Source: Acephala macrosclerotiorum (lineage: Eukaryota > Ascomycota > Leotiomycetes > Helotiales > Mollisiaceae). From it: 20,873 nt of DNA. Made by a program: the position numbers and the translations under genes. The stretch covers positions 1 through 20,873 of the forward strand of contig MU119755.1 in the NCBI GenBank assembly GCA_014904845.1, given 5' to 3'. Below, piece after piece: positions 9,512 through 19,587 of the stretch (position 1 is the stretch's first letter; the number at the start of each line of letters is the position of its first letter). Under the pieces are notes generated by a model. That model did no database searches. It was not told the origin of the DNA and saw nothing but the letters and a program-made list of their open reading frames with translations.

Positions 9512-10100
9512 TTTCGTAGATTTAAACTATTTTTGATTACTATTTTTTTGTTAATATTCGAAAGTACTATTCGTCTCATTTTCTTCGTTTTCGCTTACAA
9601 AAGTACTTATCACTCTATATATACATTCTTTATTTCTCTATATTTAAATATCGATACGTAAAACACTAAATAAATCGCTTATTAATATTCTTTTAAATAA
9701 AAAATAGTCGCCGTTTGTACTTTCAATTTTTGATTTTATATTCTTTTAAAATCTTTTTTATTGTATCTTTTTTAAATGTAATTAAATATATTTTAATAAT
9801 TTTTGTATATATATTTTTCGAGAATTTTCGAATATATCGTAATACAAAGCGTTCTTCGATAAAAAAATAAAACTTTGATTTATCGGATTTGATTTGTAAA
9901 TAACTATTATTACGTAGTACTTTTTTTGTGATAGTATTCGAGACAGTAAAATAAGAATGAAAATAAAAATACTAAATTACAGCTTTTTTTGCGTCGTTAT
10001 CGTACATACTAATAATCCGACCTCTTTCGAATTCAAAGAATAGCCTTTTGCGAAAGATATTACCATCAATTGGCCCGAGAAGAGTGCGTTGAGGTGGCAT
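9507..10100 (-). pseudogene. Tc1/mariner transposase, N-terminal part (before the Copia insertion)
   Basis: The minus-strand start at 10098-10100 gives MPPQRTLLGPIDGNIFRK, then FERGRIISMYDNDAKKA: the N-terminal helix-turn-helix region of fungal Tc1/mariner transposases (MPPxRTPLGxIxGN...RGxIxGMxxAGA). A stop at 9972-9974 follows, and the frame continues into AT-shifted sequence with FVLRYIRKFSKNIYTK and DTIKKILKEYKIKN, matching the (R)LLRYVRKNPKITY and KxTIKRILKExGIKxW blocks. The first catalytic Asp is encoded at 9609-9611 (SDK; SDE in the family), and a KRKRRK stretch matches GKRRxWV. About ten in-frame stops are present, many at Trp codons. Codon 198 ends exactly at 9507, where the Copia element entered. 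The DDE enzyme would cut and paste the element; this copy is inactive. Confidence 0.88.
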
Positions 10101-10160
10101 TTTGAGAAGTTTAAATAGGAGTGATAGAACGCGGTCGCGAAAAAACGCGCTTTTAAAGTT

Positions 10161-10192
10161 AAAATCACGGGAACTTAACCGAGGTGACTGTA
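10161..10192 (-). repeat. Right terminal inverted repeat of the Tc1/mariner element
   Basis: Read on the minus strand it starts TACAGTCACC and ends CCGTGATTTT. It is better preserved than the left repeat at 2472-2503 and keeps the CAGT start expected for the family. Confidence 0.75.
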
Positions 10193-10384
10193 CCAAGCAT
10201 TGAACGGCGAAATGTCGACTCTGCGTGACCTCCCCCCCCCCGAAATAACGAGCTCCATCTGCGAACAGATAGAACGACCAGACCTTCGAAATATCCGACA
10301 AGCGGCTCTGGGTCCCTGAACACTCTTGGACTTGGAAGGAGATGATACATTGACTCGAGGATACACTAACGCAATTCACAGCCT
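10193..10384. other. GC-balanced flank of the Tc1/mariner element
   Basis: Short flank between the TA duplication and the decayed frame at 10385. It includes a run of ten C at 10232-10241. Overlapping short frames on the minus strand show no family features. It may hold the old promoter of the 10385 frame, but no element can be named. Confidence 0.4.
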
Positions 10385-10873
10385 ATGAGTTCTGCCTCTA
10401 GCACTCGCGGCAAAAAGAGACCGCTGCCATACTCTCCGGGAGATAAAAAGCGCTAACGACCAACAAGGACCGACAATGAGACCAAACATACTGCCAAAGA
10501 AGCGTCGGAGAAGAAGAGGAACCAAGGGACGTCTGCTGATCAACCTCGAGATCCTCCAGCAGATGCTCAAGCCCCGAGCTCTCTGGCCAGCGCGCTCAAC
10601 GCGTCAGAACTACCGACATAGCCGCCAGTGAACAGCGGCTTCACAGACGGGTCAGGCTTTAACGCGAAGTCAATGATGGCGACGGGTTTTGACATGACAT
10701 CAATGATGGAGATGGGGTTTGACATGTCATTAGTTATGGAGCCAGGATTACTCTCCTCCTCTCCAGATGCGGATCCTCACTTGGATGAAGTGAACATGTT
10801 GAAGGCAAGTAGCGTCAACACTTCTAGGATATTGTGGATCCAGGCCTCGTTCCTCCCGTCGTGTTCGTTTTGA
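10385..10873 (+). pseudogene. Decayed gene for a low-complexity protein with 10-residue repeats
   Basis: One plus-strand phase of 163 codons from the ATG at 10385-10387 to the TGA at 10871-10873, broken by TAA at 10454-10456 and TAG at 10619-10621. Each stop is one C-to-T change from Gln (CAA, CAG). The N-terminal part is basic and hydrophilic (STRGKKRPLPYSPGDKKR, then KKRNQGTSADQPRDPPADA), suggesting disorder and a possible nuclear signal. Residues about 89-118 hold three 10-residue repeats: GSGFNAKSMM, ATGFDMTSMM, EMGFDMSLVM. I do not recognise the family. The single phase, protein-like composition and exact 30-base repeat period argue for a former coding region, or for the first exon of one. 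It converges on the kinase fragment, 27 bases away. Confidence 0.5.
10649..10738 (+). repeat. 30-bp coding tandem repeat, three copies
   Basis: Copies at 10649-10678, 10679-10708 and 10709-10738, each encoding a 10-residue unit of the pattern xxGF(D/N)x(T/K/S)xxM. The second and third copies are closest (GGGTTTTGACATG and GGGGTTTGACATG). Confidence 0.7.
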
Positions 10874-10900
10874 TCGTTGGACGGTTGATCCTCCACCACC

Positions 10901-11281
10901 CTAAAAGCTCCCCTCTAAAATGGTTTTCTCAACGTTTATTTTTGCCTGTGTCCTCTGGGATAAATTTGCAGCCGATAAACTCGCGGTCGGTGACCTCGCT
11001 ATAAGTGTTTTTATCCCGTCGTCTTCGTCATCTTCGTCATCTTCGTTATCTTTTTTATCTGGGCCGTCTAACCCCACAATGCGACTATCGGTAGCCATCC
11101 TAAATAAGCCGGACTGCAGCCCATATTTTAGACACCGATCTGCCGACCACCGTTTCTTGGGATCAGGCTCGATCATTCCAAGGAGAATCTTCACTACCGT
11201 GTCGTCTCCTTCTTGATCACCTAGCTTCTTGAGAAGCAGCTCGACCCACTCGACCATCCAGTTGTCAAAGGACACAGTCTA
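10901..11281 (-). pseudogene. Protein kinase, C-terminal fragment
   Basis: Minus-strand frame of about 125 codons ending with TAG at 10901-10903. WVELLLKKLGDQEGDDTVVKILLGMIEPDPKKRWSADRCL resembles the end of a Ser/Thr kinase domain: subdomain XI has LLxxMLxxDPxxRxSAxxxL, with the conserved Arg at KKR. After it comes a tail with a very acidic run (KKDNEDDEDDEDDG) and a Ser-rich end. The ATP-binding and catalytic subdomains are missing. Upstream on the minus strand, an in-frame TAG precedes the conserved part at about 11282; it could be the end of an intron acceptor, but no kinase sequence is seen beyond it. Most likely an orphan 3' end left by truncation. The kinase assignment is an inference from subdomain XI only. 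Confidence 0.55.
11021..11053 (+). repeat. Short tandem repeat coding for an acidic run
   Basis: A 9-base unit (TCTTCGTCA) is repeated about three times with slight changes. On the minus strand it encodes the Asp/Glu run in the tail of the kinase fragment. Confidence 0.6.
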
Positions 11282-11551
11282 CCACACCCTGGAAAGTGGA
11301 AAGGTCCAACCCACGGCACCCGATTCGGCCAGCATATTTCACTGGCGTATAGAGAATAGGAGTACTCTCACAAGTGTGCAGTCATTAGGTGCCTAACCTT
11401 CTCTCGTAGTTCGCACGGCTTCATGGTATGAAATTGCATGGTTCGCACGAATAGATAGTGGACTCCCCAAAATTAGGGCCTATAGATCATTTCTTTGGAT
11501 GTATAGTCGTGTTTGTTCGAATTCCAGCGTAATGAAAACACTAATGCCTAA

Positions 11552-13223
11552 CTAGTTCTTCTCCCCTATCCTCCTCAATTCCTCCTCGCACGCCTTGACC
11601 ACATCATGCCTAAAATTATACTCCGTATACTCCTTCGGATTTGCTATCCCCAATTTGTTATTAGCACTTCTTCCCTATTTTTCTCCTCTCATCAAAAGAG
11701 TACTTACATGGCACCTTCCCATCTTTCACATAAGGCAGCGCCGACTCCCTTATCTTCTCTGCTTCATCCTGCCCAGCATTCGAAAACATCTGCATAGCAC
11801 TTGCACGATTTCTTCTCACGTTTTCGAAAGAATCTAGACGAGATGAGATGGAGGTAGCGTCTGTCGCGGAGAAATTGGTGAAAAGAAGGCCGAGAGCACA
11901 ACCATCTTCGATGGCTTGTGCGCCGCCTTGGCCTTGGTCTGTTGTGGAGGTGAGTGGCTGAAGAAGTTTTGAGGGTGGGGGAGCAAGAGGGGAAGAGAGG
12001 ATTGTTACATGGAAGCATTGGATGTGCTGCGTCACCGATAAGTGCAACGCGAGATTTATGCCATGAGGGAAGAGGAGCTCTGAAGAGAAGTTTCCAGAGC
12101 TTGACATTGCTTGCTTTTCTATAACAATGTAAGAAGATGCCGTTTTATTCTTTTAGAGGAATTTGGCAGACCTCAATAATGCTTCCAGAGATGGATGGAA
12201 GCCATTCATTTCCTCAAGCATAACACTTTTATCAACAGGGATGTTCCAACCTGGATGTAATGTGAGTCATACATCCACACCCAGTGATTGACTCTGACTT
12301 CCGTACCTTCTGAGGAATTGAGCTTCTCGCTGTCCGGACACGTAAAAACTAGATTTTGCACCTGATTTCTAGGTATTACATTCAGTCACGCTGACTTCAA
12401 GACAAGGTTGAGTAACTTACTCTCTGCATGGATACATGATGATTCGTAGATGACCATCCTTCGAAGATACATAGCTTCTGCCTCTCCCATCATGATTCTC
12501 CATCAACCCAGCAGTCTCAGGATCGTCGAAAATCTCTTGACTCGGCAAGAGGAATCGAAAGCAAGAGATACCCACGGGAACAGCAGGGTTTTCGTAGCCA
12601 ACGACAGACTTTACGGCTTTGGAATGGATCCCATCAGCCCCAATAATCAAATCTGCTTTCATCGTCGTCCCATCCGATAGCTTCACCACTCCTTCCGGAT
12701 CCTACATCCTGATCATCAGTCACAATTCCAATCATGCAAATCGATGTGATCCCCGTAACTCACATAACCAACCGCTTCCCTCCTCTCCAAAATCTCCGCC
12801 GGCTTTCCCGGTCCCTCCTCTCTCGTAGCCAAGTGTCTCAACTCATTATGCAAATCCACACGATGCGAAAAATAAAACGCAGCCCCATACTCCTTCTCAA
12901 TATAAGCATAATCCTGCTTATCAAACGGTTTCAATGTCTCTCCAGAAGCGAAGATTACTGTTTTAGCTGTCACGAAACGGGCGCGTTTGACAGAGAATCC
13001 CCAGGTGTCGAGGACGCGGGATGCGTTGGGGCAGACGTTGATAGCGGCTCCTACTTCGTGAAGCATGGAGGATTTCTCGATGATCTAGATGAGAAGGCGT
13101 CAGCTGATTGAGGAAGAGAGTGGTTGGGCAAAGACGACACACTTGAACATCGTGGCCTGCTCGACGCAAACCAATTGCTGCGGAGAGACCTGCGATTCCA
13201 GCTCCGACTATGATAACTTTCAT
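11552..13223 (-). CDS. FAD-dependent monooxygenase (salicylate hydroxylase-like), eight exons, apparently intact
   Basis: Exons (minus strand): 13223-13143, 13084-12764, 12701-12421, 12368-12307, 12250-12172, 12118-12009, 11938-11708, 11643-11552; total 1,257 nt, 418 residues plus TAG. All seven introns (52-70 bp) start GT and end AG; intron 7 has a GCTAATAAC branch site. The protein has the class A flavoprotein hydroxylase landmarks: [20 protein letters not shown] at the N-terminus (GxGxxG at residues 7-12, binds the FAD ADP part), DLIIGADG at 151-158, and [20 protein letters not shown] (Gly-Asp at 303-304). It ends [17 protein letters not shown]. Such enzymes use NAD(P)H and O2 to hydroxylate aromatic or other small substrates; the substrate here cannot be inferred. 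Length is normal for the family. The ATG has A at -3. No cluster partner is visible. The exon structure is my own, from homology and splice signals; donor 5 (GTCTGC) is weak. Confidence 0.88.
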
Positions 13224-13620
13224 GTTGAATTATGGCTGATGAAAATTAAGTATAATTGAAAGACAGCTTGTCCTCGAAATTTGTTTTAATACGGCTGCTT
13301 TGGTATACAACATATAGCTCCTCCTGCTGTCGAAGGTAAATTGTCATTTCTGACGAGACTCCGACATCGAGGTGCAATTGGACGGTCGTTATAAAAAGGT
13401 TGATATTGAAGGAGAATGTTGTGGAAAGAGGATGTTGTTGAAGGAGGATTCTATAGGACGATAAAGGAGGAGGACGTTAGAAGAAGTTGATGTTGAAGGA
13501 GCGGTCCGGATCAACCTTGAACCGATAAAGTCTAAACGGCTTCAGGCATTCCGAAAGTTCTTGGCAAGGATTCAAGTCGCGTAGCGTGTTATCAGTAGCG
13601 TAATTATCGACTTTAAACTT
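13224..13620 (-). promoter_or_regulatory. Upstream region of the monooxygenase gene
   Basis: No gene seen. On the gene strand there is a TATACTTAA stretch about 20-30 bases before the ATG and a CCAAT at 13377-13381 (about 155 bases upstream). Further out lies a purine-rich stretch (plus strand) with three imperfect copies of GTTGATRTTGAAGGAG at 13399-13414, 13434-13446 and 13486-13501. These could be regulatory or plain low-complexity sequence. GC-balanced sequence ends near 13620. Assignment as a promoter is inference from position only. Confidence 0.35.
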
Positions 13621-16500
13621 AATATCGCATTATATTACTCTTTAAAGAGTCCAGGTATTATAATATTCAAATTTAAAATCTATATATTTTATTGTATTTT
13701 TTATATAAAAACTTATATAAATATTTTATTTTTATTTTTTATTTTTTTTTATAAAATAATATTTTTTTAATTTTTTTATTAATATAAATTTTTTAAATTC
13801 GTTAGTTTTTATTTATTTCGTATTTACGTTATACGTTTATAAATAACTTTTTAAACAAATTTTATTTTATATTAAAATAAAAAAATATAATTATTATAAT
13901 TATAATTCGAATTTACGTTTTTAAATAAATATTTTTTTTTTAAATTATATTAAATTTTATATTATTTTAATTTTTTTTAAATATAATTTTATATATATTT
14001 AAAATTATATTATATTAAAAAAATTTTATAAATAATAATAATAATATAATTATATAATATTTAATTATAAATTAAATATAATTTAAATATAATTTTTATT
14101 TATTTATTATAATAATAATAATACGTTTTTAAAAATATATATATAATATTAAAATTTTTATTTATATATTTTTTTTATAAATTTAAATAAATAATATATT
14201 TTTAATTAATTTATTATTATAAAAATTTTAATTTAAATAATTAAAATATAAAAAATTATTATATAATATTAATAATAATAAATTTAATTTAAATTAATTT
14301 TTTAAATAAAAGTTTTTAAAATTTTTAAATATTTTATTAAATTTAATTTTTTAAAAATAATATATTAATTTAATTATTATTTAATTTTTAATTAAATTAA
14401 AATATATTAATAAATAAATAAAATTTTATTATTTATATAAATTTTTAAATAAGTTTTTAAAATTTAATATAATAATATTAATTTATAAAATATATATTTT
14501 ATTTTTATTATATATTTTATATTAATAATAAAAAAATATTTATATTTTATATAAATAATTAATTTAATATAAAAAAAATTTAATTTAATTAAATTTAATT
14601 ATTTTAAATAAAATTTTAAATAAATATAATATTATTTATAATTATCGAAATATATACACGTATTTATTACGTATTTTAATTAAATAATAATAATATAAAA
14701 TTTAAAAATATATTAATATTATTAATTTTAAATTTGATTTTTTAAATAATTAATAATTTTTATATTTAATACGTAAAAATTACAATTATTAAACGTAATA
14801 TATTAATATATTCAAATATTTTAATATTATTAATATTAATTAGTATTTAATTTTATTAATTAAATAAAAAATAATAAAATTTAAATTAAAAAAAAATTTT
14901 ACGAAAAAAAATATATATTTTTTCGAAATTTAAAAATATATATTTAATTTTTTCTCGATATTTAAAAAATTTTACGAAAAAATATTAAAAAAATTTTACG
15001 TAAAAAAATAAAATTTTTTCAATATTTAAAAGTTTTACGTTTTATATTTTTTTCGATATTTAAAAATATATTTTTAATTTTTTTTCAATATTTAAAAAAT
15101 TTTACGAAAAAATATTAAAAAAATTCTATATAAAAAAATGTAAATTTTTTCAATATTTAAAAGTTTTACGTTTTATATTTTTTTCGATATTTAAAAATTT
15201 TTACGTACAATATTAAAAATTTAAAAAAACAATTATTAAAATTTTAATTACATTTTTTTTAATTTACGTTTATTACGTATAATAAAAAAATCGATTATAA
15301 AATAATTTTTTTTTTAAATTAATAATTAAAATAATAAAAAATATTATATATTATATTTTTTTTTAAAAATAATAAATTTTATATTATTTAAAACGTATTT
15401 AAACTACGATTAATTTGAATTTTTATTTATATTTTATATATAAATAAATAAATTTATTAAATATAAATTAATATTTTAAAATAATAAAAATTAATATTTA
15501 AAATAAAAAATTTTTTTTTTCAAAAAACGATTTATTTTTTTCGAATATTTTTTTATTTTTTAATAATAAATACAAAAAATTACAAATATTTATTTTAATT
15601 TTTTTTATTTTAAAAAAAAAAATTTTTTTATTATAATAAAAACGAATATAAAAAATAAATCGATTTTAAAAAATTAAATTTAAATAAATTTATTATAAAT
15701 GAATTTATTTTATATAAATTTAAAATATTTAAAAAATTCAAATATAAAAATATAATTTTATAAAATTTTTATAAAAATAATTTTAAAAATTAAAAAATAA
15801 TATATTTTAAAATAATTACTAATAATAAAATTATTATTTTAAAGAATTATTTTAAAAAAAAATAACGTTTATATATTATATAAACAATTAAATAAACAAA
15901 TTAAAAATTTTATTTAAAAACGATAATAATATATAATTTAAATAAATATAAAATTTTAATAATAAATAAATTTAAAAAAATTTAATTTTTAATTTAATTC
16001 GAAAAACTAATTATAATTAAATTTAATTATTTTAAATAAATTATAAAAATCGAAATTTGAATTAAATATATATTAAAAATTTAAATAAAATATATTTATT
16101 ATTTAATAATTAAATTTTTAAAAATTTTTATAAATATTAATTAAAAAAAATAAAAAAAAAATTTTTAAAATTTTAAATATAAATTAAAAATTATAATAAA
16201 AAATATTTTAAAATAAAAAAAAATATATATATATTTTTAAAAATATTATTTTAAAAATTTAAAAAAATTATTAAAAAATTTAAAAAAAAAAAAAAATATA
16301 AAATAATAATTTATTATAAAATAAATTAATTTAAAATAATAATATTTAAAAAAAAAAAATTTATTCGATTAAAAATAATAAAAAATTAATATTACGAATA
16401 AATTTTCAAATAAATATAATATTATTTACAATGAAAATAAAAAAATTTATTAAAATTAAATTTATAATAATAATAAATTTTTTTATTTTTTAATATATAA
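13620..16500. other. Extreme AT-rich desert, no recognisable gene
   Basis: Nearly all A/T on both strands. By hand count 14641-15000 has 14 plus-strand cytosines, ten of them in CpG. No coding remnant was recognised. It holds the 130-bp tandem repeat at 14918-15206. The likely origin is one or more old repeats at RIP saturation. Confidence 0.6.
14918..15206 (+). repeat. Tandem repeat, unit of about 130 bp, 2.2 copies
   Basis: The TTTCGAtATTTAAAAAT start of the unit recurs with its CG at 14924, 15054 and 15185, giving periods of 130 and 131. The first two copies agree over nearly the whole unit, including AAAATTTTACGAAAAAATAT and AAAAGTTTTACGTTTTATAT. The third is partial. Confidence 0.7.
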
Positions 16501-16649
16501 TAAAACGATTATAAATTTCAAAAAATTAATTATTTTTAACGAGAGATTTACAACGAATATTAAACGTATAATATAAAAAAAAAAATTTAAAATCTAAAAA
16601 AAAAAATAAAAAAACGTATATTAAAAAATTAAATTATTAAAAAATTTAA

Positions 16650-16960
16650 TAATTTAAAAAAAATTTATTTTAATAATAATAATAAATATAAAAAAATAAT
16701 TTACGATTTTTTTAATAAAAAATTAAAATTATTTCAAATTTATTATAATAATATAAATATTATATTAAATATATATAAAAAAACAAATATAAAATTTTTA
16801 TTTAAATAAAATTTTTAATTATAATTATTCGTTTAAAAAAATTATATTTTACAAATTTATAATAATATTAAAAAATATTTAATATTAATTATAATATATT
16901 ATTTAATTAATTAAAAAAAATATATATAAAATATTTAAATTTTAATATTTATTTTATCGA
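16650..16960 (+). pseudogene. Possible Copia Gag ghost
   Basis: The plus-strand frame reads YDFFNKKLKLFQIYYNNINI, then YKKTNIKFLFK and further KNYILQIYNNIKKYL. This resembles the pattern of fungal Copia Gag (a K(L/I)xIFxDxC segment, YxxAFxxML, then a YxFxxMIxxIKxxFE segment). The A/T-only codon use makes chance likeness a real risk, so confidence is low. Confidence 0.35.
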
Positions 16961-18293
16961 TTATAAATATAATAAATATAAAATAAATAAAAATCATAAT
17001 AATAAATACAATTAAAATAAATATAATTATAATTATAAAAATTAAAAATATAATAAATATAATTAAAATAATTATTCGAAAAAAAAAAATATTATATTTA
17101 TAAAAAAATAATAAATTATTAAATTTTTTTAATTTATAAAAAAAAAATAAAAAAATTTAATAATAAAAATAAAATAAATATTTTTAATATTTTTATTTTA
17201 AATATATATTATAAAATATATTAATATTGAAAAATTAATTATAAAATTAAATAATTAAAAAATATAATATTTTTTAATTAAAAAAAATTTAAATTAAATT
17301 TTTTTTTTTAATTTATAAATAAATATATTATAAAAAATTTTCAAAATATATTATTAAATACAAATATAATTATTATATTAATTATAAAATATAATTAATT
17401 TATAATTTTATAAAAAATTAATTTATAAATTAAATTTAATATTTCGAATTACGAAAAAAAATTTTAATTCGAAATAAATAATATAAAAATCGAAAATAAA
17501 AATAAAATTTATATTTTTATTATTTTTAAAAAATATAAATAAATTTAAAATCTAATTTAATAACGTAAAAAATAATATAAAAAACGTAATAATAATATAA
17601 TTATATTAATTATACGTAAATAAAAATATTTATAAATTTTATTAATAAAATTAAAAAATTTTTTATTTAATATTATTTAATAAATATAAATTTACGACGC
17701 GTATATAAAAAATTTAAATATTTATTAATCTAATAATTTGTAAATATTTTTAATAAAATTAAATATAAAAATTTTATATTTTAATAATTAAAACAAATAA
17801 ATAAATTTTATTATTATTATTAAATAAACGTAAAATTATTAAAACGATTTAAATTTTTTTTAATAAATAATTATAAATTTAATTATTTAATAATTATTAA
17901 TATTATATATTTAAACGATAATACGATTTTATAATTTATAAATTTTATTATAAAAATATTTATATAAATAATATAAAATATAATTAAAAAATATTAAATT
18001 AATATATATTTAAAATTATTAAAATTTTTAATTTATAATATTAAAAAAAACTTTTTATTTATAAAATTTAAATAATAAATAAAAATTTCAATTAAAACGT
18101 ATAATTTAATTAAAAAAATAAAATAATATTATATTTTATTATAACGAATTTATATAATTTTATTAATATTTAAAATATATTTTAAAATTTTCAATATAAA
18201 TATTTTTATATTAATAATAATAATAAAAATAAATACTATTCATAAAATAATAAACGAATTTTATCGTATATAATATCAAGAAAAATTTTTATA

Positions 18294-18983
18294 TGCTAAT
18301 TGGTTGCCAATAGTGCCAACGGTTTGCCAGTGGCGCGTACTACGCAGTAATTGCACGTTCAAAAACTTTGACGTTTAATGATAATCGATTGATAAGTGGG
18401 TCTAAGCCTATGAGAATACTAAAACTCTCGACTCTCGGCGACTGCAAACGACTGCGCGCGGCCCTTATGAAATCACACTTAATCAATTGAGCCGCTCAGT
18501 CTCTAAGTACTTCATTCCAATCTAAGCTCTCAACACCGATTAATTGCAAGACTCTCTAGTAAGGCTCTCTACTGGCATTCTCTACGCGTGTAAACTTTGC
18601 TTGAATCGATCGATTCTACGATCAGATTTCAAATAGCGTTAATATTTTCAATTCTCATTTTTATCGATTACTTCGATATTTTCAATGATTGATCGAATAA
18701 AAAGCGGTCGCTAGTCTCTTAACAAAGAACATCAAAACTTAATAGCTCTCAATTTTGCAGTTTAATATCTCAATGCGCGATCGATAGATTTGTTTTAAAC
18801 TTTTACAATAGATTAAATAAGTACTATAGATTATATAGTTCAAATATCTAAGTATTTAGTTTTAAGTTAGTACTATTAGCAATGCTTTAGTACTATTGGC
18901 ATCGGACTAGCGCTATTGGCACTAGACTAAAATAGCCGGTAGCGCTGGCAATCGATTAAACTGCCATTGGTTCACTAATAGCA
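18294..18983. repeat. Less-mutated island with short inverted ends and clustered repeats (LTR-like or MITE-like)
   Basis: A 690-bp block of ordinary base composition inside extreme AT-rich sequence. It starts TGCTA and ends TAGCA, a 5-bp inverted pair with TG/CA ends as in LTRs. Near the left end TGCCAATAGT (about 18304) is the inverse of ACTATTGGCA near the right end (18892-18901). Further copies of TGCYAATAGYRCTA-like motifs cluster at the right, partly as a 20-bp tandem array. No coding frame was found. A solo LTR would carry a 5-bp target duplication, which I could not find; it could instead be one LTR of a larger element, or a small non-autonomous DNA element. Confidence 0.5.
18868..18927 (+). 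repeat. 20-bp tandem repeat, three copies
   Basis: Exact period of 20: copies at 18868-18887, 18888-18907 and 18908-18927, each starting TAG and containing YRCTATTRGCA. A decayed continuation (TAGCGCTGGCA) follows at 18940. Confidence 0.75.
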
Positions 18984-19587
18984 CTACTAGCGCACGTGTC
19001 TTTCGATAAAACGATTAATAAAAAATATTTTTTTTGATAAAATTAAACGATAAATTAATAATATTTTAATAATTTTAAATTTATTTATTAATTTTAATAT
19101 TTAAATTTTTAAAAAATATAAAAAATAAAAAAAATTATATAAATTATTAATAATTATAAATAAAAAATATATTATATAATTATTTTACAAATTAATAAAT
19201 TTGAAATTAATTATAATAAAATTTTATTTTCGAAAATTGTAAATTAAAAAATTAATAAAAAAATAAAAAAAATAAAAATAATATAAAAAATTAAAAATTA
19301 AAATAATAATAATAATAATTATTTAATTTAAATATTAATAATAATAATAATAATTTTATAAATAATAAAAAATTTAATTAATATTATATAAAAAAAAATT
19401 ATAATTAATATAATTTATATAATAAATAAAAAATAAATAAATATAAAACTCGTAATTAAATTATAAAAAAAAAAATATTATTATATTTAAAAAAAATTTT
19501 AAAATTTTATAATAAAAAAAATAAAAAAAATATTTTATTAAAAATATTTTTAAATTTATATAATACGATTTAATAATATATAAAAAT

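Larger units (their letters stand above)
2474..10190 (-). mobile_element. Tc1/mariner DNA transposon interrupted by a Copia retrotransposon
   Basis: The element runs on the minus strand. Its right end reads TA-CAGTCACC (TA at 10191-10192) and its left end reads TA-TAGTTCC (TA at 2472-2473). The two 32-base ends, TA included, agree at 21 positions without gaps, and most differences are C/T or G/A. Tc1-type elements typically start CAGT and duplicate a TA target, as here. Subtracting the 6,332-bp Copia insert and its 5-bp duplication leaves about 1,380 bp, a normal size for this class. The transposase frame begins at 10100 and ends at 2660. The last 200 bases at the right end are still GC-balanced, while everything to the left is strongly AT-shifted. 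The element is inactive. Confidence 0.85.

Noticed and set aside
10165..10379. Several minus-strand frames upstream of the transposase start
   Set aside because: They cover the terminal inverted repeat and flank, and the transposase homology only begins at the ATG at 10098-10100.
12734..13111. Plus-strand open frame of 125 codons
   Set aside because: It is antisense to monooxygenase exon 2 and has no features of its own.
18294..18983. tRNA or other structured RNA gene in the less-mutated island
   Set aside because: I found no cloverleaf or conserved tRNA box pattern; the short inverted motifs are better explained as repeat-element ends.
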